From contig OZ024723.1 in assembly GCA_964016875.1 (NCBI GenBank), positions 16,170,957 to 16,234,956 on the forward strand: a DNA stretch of 64,000 nt, written 5' to 3'. Of the stretch, positions 44,711 through 55,999 are shown piece by piece. The DNA is from Fallopia convolvulus (lineage: Eukaryota; Streptophyta; Magnoliopsida; Caryophyllales; Polygonaceae). Made by a program: the position numbers and the translations under genes. The notes beneath the pieces were generated by a model. The model saw nothing but the letters and a program-made list of their open reading frames with translations. It made no database searches and was not told the DNA's origin. Numbering within the stretch: the first letter of the stretch is position 1; every line of letters starts with the position of its first letter.

Positions 44711-45882
44711 CTACGGAATATAGTTCCTTAATGAAAGCAAAGCATCCGCCACAATATTGTCCTTTCCCTTTTTGTGTTTGATCACATAAGGGAAAGTCTC
44801 AATAAATTCAACCCACTTAGCATGAAGTTTTTTCAATTTACTTTGACCTTTGAGGAACCTAAGCGCCTCATGGTCGGAGTGAATGACAAACTCCCTAGGG
44901 AGGAGATAGTGAGACCATACCTTAAGCACCCTTACCAAAGCGAGAAGTTCCTTGTCATATGTTGGGTACTTGAGCTCGGCATCATTCAGCTCCTCACTAT
45001 AGTAAGCAATCGGCCTCCCTCCTTGCATAAGCACGCCTCCAATTCCTACTCCCGAAGCATCACATTCTATCTCGAAAGTCTTGGCAAAATCCGGTAGAAC
45101 TAGACGAGGTGCGTAAGTGAGCTTGTCCTTGAAGGTAGTGAAAGCTCGCTCTTATTTTGGAACCCATTGGAAGACCACCTTCTTCTTAGTAAGCTCGGTG
45201 AGAGGCGTAGCAATGGAGCTGAAATCCTTGAAAAAACGGCGATAGAAACCAGCCAAGCCTAGGAAACTCCTCACTTGCGTCATGGTTGTTGGCACGGGCC
45301 ACTCTTCAATCGCTTTCACTTTCTCCTTATCCACTTGAAGCCCTTCTTTGCTCACTACAAAACCAAGAAACACCACATTATCCGAACAAAAATGGCATTT
45401 CTTAAAGTTAGCAAAAAGCTTTTCCTTCCTCAAAACTTCTAAAACCATTCGAACATGTCTAGTATGCTCATGCAAGCTATAGTTATAGATTAATATGTAA
45501 TCAAAATAGACCACCACAAACTTGCCTAAAAATGCCCGTAAGACATGGTTCATTAGCCTCATGAATGTGCTAGGTGTGTTAGTGAGGCCAAATAGCATAA
45601 CCAACCATTCATAAAGACCGTACTTGGTCTTGAATGCGGTTTTCCATTCATCACCTTCCTTCATTCGAATTTGGTGATAGCCACTTTTGAGATCCACTTT
45701 GGAAAATATGCATGACCCATAGAGCTCATCCAACATGTCATCAAGTCTAGGAATAGGATGCCTATACTTGATGGTAATGTTGTTTATAGCCCTATAATCC
45801 ACACACATTCGCCAAGTCCCATCTTTCTTAGGAACTAAGATGACGGGAACCGAACATGGACTCAAACTTTCACACACGTAAC
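44711..45882 (-). pseudogene. G4 reverse transcriptase (main part) and RNase H
   Basis: VILVPKKDGTWRMCVDYRAI, HPIPRLDDMLDELYGSCIFS, DLKSGYHQIRM, then VVVYFDYILIYNYSLHEH: the catalytic Y-x-D-D box reads YFDY, so the second essential aspartate is lost. FLGFVVSKEGLQVDKEKVKA and VRSFLGLAGFYRRF follow. A TAA at 45149-45151 interrupts before RNase H (ECDASGVGIGGVLMQGG, YPTYDKELLALVRVLKVWSH, IHSDHEALRFL, NIVADAL). The first about 80 residues are beyond G5 at 60832-60601. Confidence 0.9.
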
Positions 45883-47227
45883 TGTTGAAGGGTTTCTTGA
45901 ACAAATAAATTTATATTCAAGACCCCGCTGAGTATAGAGAGTCAGGTTCGTCCGCAGGGAGAAAGTCAGTATCAAGTTTTGTAACTTATTACGCAAGCAA
46001 TCAGACAAAGCAAGGGTTTTTATCAAGTAAGAGAGAAAATCTAAGGTAAAGGTATCACCACAACATTAATCATGCAATGCTAACACTCATGAAACATAAA
46101 GATCATGCTTTTAACACATAAAGGCGCTAACTTTCGTTAACTAGAGCAAGTAAATCAACTAACTTTCGTTCAATTAATAAACTTACTATCTAATCTCTTC
46201 TACTTCAACTAGGATAGATCCACTTTCGCTTCGATCAAAACCCTAATTTCACTATTCTGATTCAAAGTTTCCGCTTTCGTTTCAACTATGAACAAGAAAT
46301 TCCAATCCACTTTCTCTTTAAGGATTAAGAGCAAGAGAATAGATTCATGCAATAAAAACAATCAAATCATGATCAAGAGAAAGCATGCACAACCATTGTT
46401 GGGTTCAACCCCAACCATAGAGAGAAAAACTACTCACCAAGCATAATAATTGAAAACAAAACTGAATTAAAAAGGAAAAGCTTACAACTTTGAATTCAAA
46501 ACAAACTTGTTCTCCAAGCAACACCAATCTCTACTCTATATCCTCTCCTACCAACTTCTCTCTCACCTCCTCTCTCTCTCTCTTCCTCCTCCTCTAACGT
46601 GCCCCTCGGGCCCTAGACCGGTGTTGGTTCCCCCCCCCCCTCGAAACAAAGGGTTTACCTCCTTTTATAGAAGAAAAGGAGTCCTGATTCAACTAGGAAA
46701 CAAGATAAAATAACCTTCCTAAAATAAAAAGATAGAATAAATCCTTAAGATCTCGGAATAGAGAGAAGGTCGGTGCCACGCACGACCCAAATGGGTCGTG
46801 CACGACCCTCATAGGGTTGGTCCTGAGGGGTTCACTTTCTGTTTGGGTCGAGCACGACCCTGATTGGGTCGGTCCTGAGAGCATTCTTCTAGCTTCCTTA
46901 TCTTGGTTCGTGCACGACCCATTCCTAGCTCGATCTTCGGTCAATTTCTTCACCTCTCTTCATGATTTCACTCTTCTTGGCCCTACTTCCCCAGCTCATC
47001 AACTCAAATCTTCCTCATAGCTTGTCCGCCCTCTCTTGCAATGCTCCAAACTCTTCTTTCAAGCTCCAAAACTCCTACAAAATGACACAAAAGATGTGTA
47101 GCTTCCGAATCTCAAGGAAATACGAAAACTAAAGCAAAAAGACTCAAAAACAAAACACAAAACTAAAAGAAAAGACTCAAAGACACAAAAACATTCCCTA
47201 AAAACACAACTAAAAAGGCGGATATCA
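45883..47227 (-). repeat. G5 3' LTR
   Basis: 1345 bp. Compared with 59261-60595, the part from about 46440 to 47227 is nearly identical, while the part from 45883 to about 46440 differs clearly. It contains the perfect palindrome GGGTCGTGCACGACCC at 46793-46808 and a CT-rich tract at 46557-46595. Confidence 0.9.
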
Positions 47228-49171
47228 AAATACCCCATACTTAGACTTGCTTGTCCTCAAGCAATCAACAAGACTTCAACCAAAACCAATAACACATATA
47301 TCAAGTCAAGTAATAGCCCTCATCAAAAAGCAACTTCAGCATAAATGAATTTTGACAAGTGATTTTAACATCATCACACATATATGAGCAACTAATGAAC
47401 ACAAGCAACTACAATCCAACCTCACAAGGGATATGTGTTTCACTCTACTCTCATGTGTTTAGGCTTATAAGTACAACTCTCAGCTCAATCAAATATGCAA
47501 AAACTCATAGAAATTGTAACTTATATCACCAATCTCTCTACCAAAGATTGTCAAAACAAGTAAAATCATCAAGAGAACTTAGGCTCAATGGAAAACTTCA
47601 TAGAAGCTTCCATTCAGCCGGGTTGTAATGGGGCTTTGGTAATAACAATAAGGCGTGGAAATATTTGGTCATGTGGTTCTAATATATCCGGGAATCAAAG
47701 ACTCCTAAAAACTCACATAACACCAAAAACATCAAAAGAACATACCAAACTCACTCTTTTCTTTAAAGAACACTCATTAACCCTTTTATCCCAACTAATC
47801 TTGCTTACAAACAGTAAGGAAAATTTGGCTCATGCACACTTTATTCATTGCTCAACTCTTCCCCATTTTTTTCTTTCTTTCTCCCTTATGATTTTCATTT
47901 TTTTTGTGGGAGGTTCGGTACCGACTCTGCAGAGTTGGTAGCGAGTTCTGCTCATCATTTTCTTCTTTCTTCCTCTTTACTTTCCACTTCTTTTGTAAGT
48001 GCATTCAGAGAACCAAACTCCTTTTACATAACAAACTGCAAGATTTTACTTTACCCAACCCATAATTACCCCACACTTGAACCAAACAAACTCACTCAAC
48101 AAAACCATCACAACAACCATTACTAAGTCCTAATCCCCGGATAGGGTCAAGCTTACATCGGCTAGGAAATAATTTTGTGGAGCTTACAAAAATAGGCATT
48201 AAGGCACAAAGAAGTTGGCTTCAAAAAGAGGGATAATGTAAGGGTGGATAAGGATTAATAAGGCTCATGAAAATAAGTTCTCCATCATATGATTTCACAA
48301 GTAATGAACTAAAAATCTTATATAGGCTTCAAGAAATAGATAACCATCACAATTTCAAGAGATAATATACACATAAGAGAGTAAATCACACAAAAAAGAG
48401 AAGAGGGATTATTGATGTTCTCCCTATAATGCCAAAAATATCTCACAAGGTAGATCATTTTGTTGGATTGCAATTAAACTCATGCTAAAAGTTATACATG
48501 CTCAGTTTCATCACAAGCTAAAAATTCACAGAAAAACAATCTTTTGGTAGACTCGGGCTAAACCATCAAAGACATGCTAAAAGGATTTACATGATTATGC
48601 ACGCAATTACTATCATAGAACATCTAAGTGGAATATTATCAACCCTAAAATACAATTAAACACAAACTAAAACTGACACTAAACTGAGTTTCCTTTTCCC
48701 CATACCCCGTACTTAAACCAAACAGTGTCCTCACTGTTTAAAGCAAAGACATAAAAATAAAGAGGATAAGGAAAAGGGAACTCACAAAATAAAACTGAAG
48801 CTGTCTGAAGTTGATAGTTGACCACGGAGGAGGTTACTGATTTTTTTTCTTTCGGGTTCTTGTAAGGGTCGGTACCAACCCTGTGGGGGTCTTTACCGAG
48901 CTTGCTGTATGTCCACTGATTTGCTTCTATGTAACACTTCTTCTTCTTCTTATCACTTCTTAACTTTTTGTACGTGAGTCACTTTAGAAAAACTTCTATC
49001 CCTACTACACTAATCTAACCTAAAAACAAGTCAAAAGAAAGCTAGCAAAAAGAACTAAGAAAGCAAAAACTCAAAAGCAAAAACAAAAACTAAAAGTGGA
49101 AACTAAAAGCGGGTTGCCTCCCGTAAGCGCTATTTTTAACGTCGTTAGCCCGACGAACTTACCTTGGCGGA
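47228..49171 (-). promoter_or_regulatory. G5 3' non-coding region with three polypurine modules
   Basis: No credible gene in 1.9 kb. On the minus strand: conserved GACGTTAAAAATAGCGCTTA and GGGAGGCAACCC at 49109-49149; polypurine modules at about 48713 (GTACGGGGTATGGGG), 48071 (TTCAAGTGTGGGG) and 47240 (AAGTATGGGGTATTT, next to the LTR). The spacing matches G2 and G6. The blocks AAGCTTGACCCTATCCGGGG (about 48130) and CCCATTACAA (about 47630) are shared. Confidence 0.8.
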
Positions 49172-50549
49172 TCAAGGCGGCTCCCATCCAGCTATGTCGG
49201 GTTCAAGGGAAACCACATACTTAGATGGAAAATCATCAAAGCTTCTCTCCAGACTATGCGGTCCTCTATCATCGATAAGTATGCTTGGAAGTCCTACATA
49301 AGGGTTAGAAAAATCCGAAAACCAAGGGGGCTTCGACTCTTTCACAGTATGCTCAATAGTAGGATGGGATATAGAACAATGATATAAGAAAGGATCATGA
49401 CTTGAATTAATAGGATTAGAGTAAGATGACTCACCCTTTTTGCTCAAATAGGGGGTCGTTACCGAGGTAGATGGGGTCGTTATCGACCCTACTGGATCAA
49501 GGAATGCCTCGGTATCGTGCCTGTCTAGCCCAATAACGGGTTGGAATTCACCCACAGCGTTGTGATTTTTCAGAGAATGGTCGGTACCGACCCACCATGG
49601 GGGGTCAGTATGCTTCTTAGTGGGTATGACCTCTTTGACCTGTCTTATTTCTGTACTCAGAGAAGGGTCGGTACCGACCCATGGTGGGTCGGTAGGCTCC
49701 TCGTTGATGCTTTTAGCAACCTCATTCGCAGCAGTATTGAAGCGAAACTCGACCTTCTCTTCCCCAATGTCAAATGTGAGTAGCCCCTTTCTAACATCAA
49801 CTCGTGCCCCTGCGGTGGCTAAGAATGGCCTTCCAAGAATGATTGGCACCACAGGGTCTTCTGGCATCTCCATAACTATGAAGTCGTTGGGAACAAAGAA
49901 TTTGCCTACTTGCACAGGAACATCCTCTACGACTCCAGTGGCTTTGACGCATGATCCATTTGCCATGTAGAGATTCATATTGACAGGTTCCAGCGGTCCC
50001 ATATTGGCTTTGGACCAAATAGAGAGTGGTAGAAGACTGGAATTGGCACCTAAATCACATAAAGCTTTAAAACGGTGAGTCCCAATACCAATTGAAATTG
50101 CAAACTTACCTGGATCACCGAGTTTTTCTAGAAGCTTTATAGATCGTACTTCACTTGACATCTCTGAGATAGATCTTTTCCTGCTCAAAATCTCTTTTAA
50201 AAATTTAGTGTAGGCAGGCATTTCATTAAGGGCATCAGTAAATGGAATAGAAATATTTAACCCCTTGAAGAATCTTAACAAAGCGTCTAAACTTTCCTTC
50301 CGTAACATCATTAGACTTCTTAATCGGGAAAGGAAGAGTTTTAGACGGACTTGGAATAGAGAGAGACCCGGATCGAGGCCCTACCGAATCGACAAGAGGG
50401 TCGATCGGTGTTGGAGAAGGGTCGATATCGACCCTACGGGGGTCGGTATCGAGCTGAGATTCCGGTTCAAAAGACTTACCTGGCCTAGAGGGGTCGCTTG
50501 TGGGGTCGGTATCGACCCTGTTAGGGTTGTCGTCCTCGTTACCGGTCAC
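49172..50549 (-). pseudogene. G5 gag linker, protease and C-terminal tail
   Basis: From 50549 MTGNEDDNPNRVDTDPTSDP, then KTLPFPIKKSNDVTEGKFRR; a shift near 50260; from 50311 a 379-residue open frame: NISIPFTDALNEMPAYTKFL, LCDLGANSSLLPLSIWSKAN (active site, with S-A changed to N-S), VGKFFVPNDFIVMEMPED, VVPIILGRPFLATAGA, RKGLLTFDIGEEKVEF, the TDPPWVGTDPSLS repeats made by palindromic modules, and a tail with KPPWFSDFSNPYVGLPSILI. It is the longest uninterrupted protease ORF of the family. Pol would normally be fused or follow; here the frame ends and the 3' non-coding region begins. Confidence 0.88.
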
Positions 50550-50566
50550 TTTTTCCTTGGCCTTAG

Positions 50567-51045
50567 ATGTCTGGTTGCTCTATGTGCTCGTTTCTATTGA
50601 TAACTTGAATCGTTATGCTGTTATTTAATTGAATCTAGAAGGTCTTCTAGGTTATTAGATAATTAGGGTTGTTAGACTGGTAGTTCTATCAACTAAATCT
50701 GAAGTTTGGGTCTTAATCCTTAGTAGGGTCATTATCCACAATAGATTATTCAAGTGAGAAGAGAATCAAGAGAATCAATGATCAACAAAACAATATCATA
50801 TGGATTTAACTAGTTGAACACGCTTGTCTTTCATACATTCAAATCATCTTTGTATTCATAGTTAGTTTTATTCTTGCATAGTAGGTTAGATAAATCAATC
50901 ACAAACCCCCTTTGGTTACTTGGCATACAAGTAATAACACAAATACAAAAGTCTCTGTGGGATTGACCCTTGCTTACCGCTCTACTGAGTTGGTTAAGTT
51001 AGGTTTCTTTGATAGGTATAAACGACCACCGAAAATACCTCATCA
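50567..51045 (+). repeat. G6 5' LTR remnant and primer site
   Basis: Matches the last about 480 bp of the 3' LTR (58340-58819), ending ACCTCATCA. TGGCGCCGTTGCCGGGGA follows at 51050-51067, complementary to tRNA-Asp. No copied tRNA here, unlike G1-G3. Confidence 0.88.
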
Positions 51046-51122
51046 AATTTGGCGCCGTTGCCGGGGACTCGTCGTTATTTGTGTTCTTACTTTTGTGCTA
51101 TTTTTGGGTGTGAACCTGTTAT

Positions 51123-53430
51123 ATGGTTCATACCCGTGCTACTAACTCATCTCCCCTGCTTTTTGATCTAGATATTGACAGGAAACTCTTCAAGTTAAGA
51201 AAGGAAATCCGGAATCACTTTCAGGCCTTACCGTTCTTTCTTGAAGAATCTGACTCTGAATCTGAATCTGCTGAATCTGCTAAGATGGGTGACCAAACGT
51301 TGAGACAGCTTACTGCACCAAATCTAGCACAACAACCGTTGGCGGTGCAATTTCCTGCTCTTGGTGAAGGAGTTAAGTTTGAGCTGAAATCTGGGTTGAT
51401 TCACCTTTTGCCTTCATTCCATGGGCTTAGTGGTGAAGACCCCAACAAGCATCTTTCTGAATTTCATGTTGTGTGCTCAAGCATGAAGCCTGTTGATGTG
51501 ACTCACGACCAGATCGCGTTGAGAGCCTTTCCTTTCTCTCTCAAGGATCAAGCTAAAGACTGGTTTTATTACTTGGCTCCGGGAAGTATCGATACATGGG
51601 CTAATATGAAGCAAGCTTTCCTAGAGAAGTACTTCCCTGCTACAAGCCTCAATGATCTGAAAAAGCGAATTAGTAATATTGAACAAGAAGCTAATGAGTC
51701 CTTGTACGAATACTATGAGAGATTCAAGAGGTTGATAGCTAGTTGTCCTTTCCATGGCTACACTGATCAAGATCTGATTTTATACTTATTTAATGGCCTC
51801 TTGGATGATGAGAGAAGAATGGTTAATGCAGCTTGCCAAGGTAACATTCTCACCAAAACTCCTGCTGCTGCGTTTGAACTATTCACACAGCTATCTGAGG
51901 GCACAAGACAGTTCAAGAAGGAATCTGGTTCTAAGGCTGCCAATGCTGTAGTTGCTAATTCATTATTGCATGAAGAAGTGTCTGAGTTGAAAACCATGAT
52001 GAAATAGTTTCTACAGCAAGGTGGGAGACAACAAGTGAAAGCCTGTGGAATTTGCTCTGATAATATATTCTACTGATTCCTGCCCCACACTCCAAGAGCC
52101 CCAAGCTGAAGTTAATATGCTGGGCAATTATGGTCAACAAAGGCCTAGGTATGACCCCTTCTCCAACACCTACAATCCGGGGTGGAGGGATCATCCTAAA
52201 TTGAGGTATGGCAATTCTAGCAATCAACAATTTAACCATCCAGGTGGCCAAACTCAGTACAGACCGCCTTTCCAACCTCAAGCTCAAGGAGTGAATCAGA
52301 ATTCTATGTCCACTGAAGAGATGATCAGAAATATGACTCAGACTGTTTCGACAATGCATGGCTCTCTAACTCAACTTCAACAAGAAACCAAGTCTAGTAT
52401 TAAGAACTTGGAGAGCCAAGTTAGTCAGATTGCTGATGCGGTAAGCAAGTTAGAAGCTAGAGAATCCAGCAAACTGCCATCACAGACAAAGCTTAACCCG
52501 AGGGCGAATGTCAGTTTTATCTCCATCTATGATGGCTCTAAGGCGGGACAAGTGTATGCATTGAGCGAAGCTGATGAAACAGAAGAACCAAACGAGGACA
52601 AATTGCTCGGCCTGCCTGCTAAAAGCGCGGTCGAGCAATCTGCAAGCCGCGCAATGTCATCTCAGTCAGGATTGCACGGGGAGGGTGCTCAATGCGCGGT
52701 CGCGCATTTGGAGGTCAAGCCGCGCTTTCTGGGCGATTGCAAGGATGCTTCTGAAATTCATCTGAAAGCCTATGTACCTGTTCCACCCTTTCTTGAAGCC
52801 TTAAAAGAAACCCGGAAATTGAAGAATAACAAGGAGATGTTCGAGTTCTTCAGTTCATGCAGAGTAAATGTCCCGTTATTGAAACGGATCAAGAGTGTGC
52901 CTCGGTATGCCAAGTTTTTGAAGGAGTTATGCACTTTAAAAAGGGGACAGAAGGAGAAAAGTCAGAAGCAAGTTAAAGAGAAAGAACATGTGTCAGCTGT
53001 GTTTCAAAAGTGTTTGCCTGAGAAGTGCAGTGACCCTGACATGTTCACCATTCCTTGTATGATCGGAAGCACCAAGGTGAATGAGGCACTAATTGATTTA
53101 GGTGCATCCGTCAATGTTCTGTCTTCCTCCTTATATGAGAAACTCGGTATGGGACCATTGAAAGAAACTCGAACCATAGTTGAGTTGGCTGATCATTCCA
53201 TTGTGCGGCCCAAAGGAAAGATTGAAGATGTATGGGTTACGGTGGACTCCTTGAAATTTCCGGCTGATTTTCTAATATTGGACATGGGATCGGGAGCTGG
53301 AAAAACGTCTATGCTGCTAGTACGACCATTCTTGAAGACAGCCAATACGAGGATTGACATTCCACAAGGCACATTAAAGATGGGGTTCGATGGAAAAAAG
53401 ATCGAATTCCATAGCTCGTATCCTTCTTAA
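51123..53430 (+). pseudogene. G6 gag and aspartic protease
   Basis: Start at 51123 (MVHTRATNSSPLLFDL). Gag core: LIHLLPSFHGLSGEDPNKHL, LRAFPFSLKDQAKDWFYYL, MKQAFLEKYFPATSLNDLKK, ESLYEYYERFKRLIASCPFH, YLFNGLLDDERRMVNAACQG, as in Athila gag. A TAG at 52005-52007 and a shift near 52070 interrupt; the frame from 52045 gives a Q/N-rich linker, a coiled coil (TQLQQETKSSIKNLESQVSQ), VPVPPFLEALKE, then the protease ALIDLGASVNVLSSSLYEKL and RPFLKTANTRIDI. Alanine-rich GRAMSSQSGLHG-type segments at about 52620-52740 carry GCGCGGTCGCGCA repeats, also found at 53720-53830. Confidence 0.88.
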
Positions 53431-54403
53431 TATCCTTTTTATGTCAAGCTAATGACGTTAAACAACTGCTTCTTGGGAGGCAACCCAAGGTTTAGTTTAG
53501 TTTAGTTTAGTTTTGCTTTGACTTTTGTTTTAAGTTTCACAGTTTTTGCTTTTGTTTTGTTTAGTTTGTTTAGTTTAGGTAGAAATAATCCTCAGACCTA
53601 CAGATAGATCGAGCAAGTTTTGTGTTACAGGAGCTCAAAAACTCGGATTAGGGACAAAAAAACTTGCGTGGTCAAGTAATCTGGAGCCAACCCGAGCAAT
53701 ACAGGTTCAGACAAGATTGCGCGGCTTTGGTGCTAAATGCGCGGCCGCGCAATACCCCAATCCATCCCGCGCAATCGCGACTGAGAGGGTGTTACTTGGC
53801 TTAGCAAAAGCGCGGCCGCGCAATTCCTGTCGATGTCGCGCATTGGGCCGCATTGAGCGAACCCAATTAGAACAAACCCAAGCTTTTCTTCTTCCTCTTC
53901 TCATTATTTCACACGCCGCCTCTCTACTCTCTCAAGAATCCATTGAAGACCTCAAGCATCCAAGCTCCATCTAAGCTCTTTCAAGTCGGATTTTTAACCA
54001 CAATCAAGCAAGGAACTCACATTCAAGCGGGATTCAAGTAAATTTTCTCAAAATCCTTCTTGTTTTTCGGTTTTTTTTAGATTGAATCTAGATCTAGGTT
54101 TGGCTAGAAAAACCCGAAATTCATCCCTTTAGGCTCAGATTTAGGCTTAAGTCCTTCACAAAAGTTCGTTTATTGCATGATTCTAGCCTAGATTCGTGTT
54201 TTATTTGAGCTTTATATGCAAATCCGAATTTGACCTAGAATTTTGATTAAATTTATTCTAGGTAGTGGGGGAAGAGAGTGATTGAGGGATTTAGTTGATT
54301 AATTCTATATATATTGCTGTGGTTGTCCTTGTCGGGACAACAGAATTACGTTTGCTTGGGTGGTTTGTGGTGTTTGTGCAGGTTGGGTTGATATTCTGAA
54401 ATA
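53431..54403 (+). other. G6 spacer between protease and third ORF
   Basis: Opens with TAATGACGTTAAACAACTGC and TTGGGAGGCAACCCAAGG (a short hairpin) at 53449-53490, then a (TTTAG)n-like stretch, GCGCGGCCGCGCAAT modules at 53712-53850, and a T-rich tract before the ORF. It lies where an intron or internal promoter for the third ORF might be; neither is proven. Confidence 0.6.
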
Positions 54404-55999
54404 ATGGATCAAAAAAGAAGTAGAACGGATGGTGCGTAATCATCTCGGGCTGCTAGTCAGGGTGTACACCTATTTCCCCCTGCTGTGGTGGGAGAGACCA
54501 CCCAAGAGACTTATGGGATTAGTCTGACAAAGAATAGCCACATAGCCCAGTTTGATACACTGAAAGACAGGGAGTGGAAGGCGACCAGGTTTATAGATTG
54601 GAATCTGATGAATGAGCTCGGTCTAGCACATCTTTTGAGGGAGATAGGGGCACATCTTGAGATGAGGGATTTCTTACAGTTGTGTGAACCCACTTTCAAG
54701 GGGTTAACACTTGAGTTTCTGAGCACTTTGTCCACTAAATTCAGAGGAGAAGGAGAGTTCAAGTTCTGGCTAGGAGGTTTAAGGAGGAAGATGACCTTGA
54801 AAGAGGTCAACCGTGTGTTTGGGTTTTGTAACTTTCCCGGTAATGATATAGTATTGACTGAGACTGTTGCTACATGGGCTGATAAGAATTTCTAGAAGTC
54901 CATCACCGGGAGATCAACATACAATCCTACCCGAGAAAAATCCTCTCCCATTACTCACCCTGCTATTAGAGTCTTTTAGAGGTTTATTGCTTGTACGCTG
55001 AATGGGCGGGGTGAGGGTGGAAACAACTGCCCCAAGAAAGATGTTGTTATGTTGGGTGCTTGTTTATTAAGGAAGAAGCTGAACTTGGGTGCTATGTTGA
55101 TGCACCATATGGATCATGTTGGAAACAAGGGAGGAGGAGCTATCTGCATTGGTGGGATTGTGACCCATCTGCCCAAGCATTTTATAGTTGATCTTGACAT
55201 GTTACAGGTGGACATTTCGCCCTTGGCTATAGACTTCACCATGCTTAAGAAGATGTGTGCTCTTTACAAGTACAGGAACTCTTATTTTTGGGTGATTGGG
55301 GATTCCAAGAGAGTAATGAAGCTTCTCGATGGAAGCCGAGTGAAGATTGGGACCAGTCCGGCTAACTGGTTTATTGAAGTTCGGGCTGGAGATTTGGAGG
55401 TGAATGATGTCAAGGGCGCGGTTAGGGGTAAAAAGAAGGCTCCAATTGCTATTGAGGTGGAGTTTGATGAAGAGGAGATGGATGAGGATTTTGTTATGGC
55501 TGAAGAAGAAGAGTCTGCTGAGGATGAAGAAACTAATGAGGAGGATGAGTTTGAGGAAGAAGATCATCAGAGACAATTTGATCTGTCTCTACTTGCTGGA
55601 GGTGGTCCCCAGTATTCTGATACGCAGTACAGTCAGATGATGGATATGATGAGACAGATGCAGCTGGACAACACGCAGCGATACAATGATATGTCGTCTC
55701 ACATCGATCAGAGCTTTCAGGGTATGAGAGGTTATGTGGATCAGAGATTTGCCTCTTACTAGACTCATCAGGATCAGCAACTTACTGCTTTTTAGGCCCG
55801 CCAAGATGAGCAGTTCAGGCTGCTCAACACTAGACTTGATGGATGGAGTTCAGCGGGCTATCCACCTCACATGTCTTATCCGCAGTATGCTTTCCCCGAT
55901 CCACCATATCCTCAGTTTCCGCCGTACCAGCCACCTCCTTCAGAGTATCCGCCGCCACCACCATCGGATTTTCCGCCCCACTACCCGCCAGACAACTAG
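54404..55999 (+). pseudogene. G6 third ORF, ATHILA ORF-1-like
   Basis: One reading frame from 54404 (MDQKRSRTDG) to the TAG at 55997, broken only by point stops near 54435, 54893, 54979, 55760 and 55792. Contents: FIDWNLMNELGLAHLLREIG, LQLCEPTFKGLTLEFLSTLS, RRKMTLKEVNRVFGFCNFPG, which resemble the ATHILA ORF-1 / plant transposon protein domain; then GACLLRKKLNLGAMLMHHMD, a strongly acidic region (about 55440-55570), a helical MMDMMRQMQLDNTQRYNDM region and a proline/tyrosine-rich end (PPPPPSDFPPHYPPDN). Function unknown; sometimes called envelope-like in related elements, but I see no convincing membrane segment. Confidence 0.75.

Noticed and set aside
46557..46640. CT-rich microsatellite and C-run in the G5 LTR
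   Set aside because: Ordinary low-complexity LTR leader sequence, also in the partner LTR at 59930-60010 with a shorter C-run.
54404..55999. Retroviral envelope gene in G6
   Set aside because: No signal peptide, no transmembrane helix and no cleavage site are visible; similarity is to the ATHILA ORF-1 type domain only.
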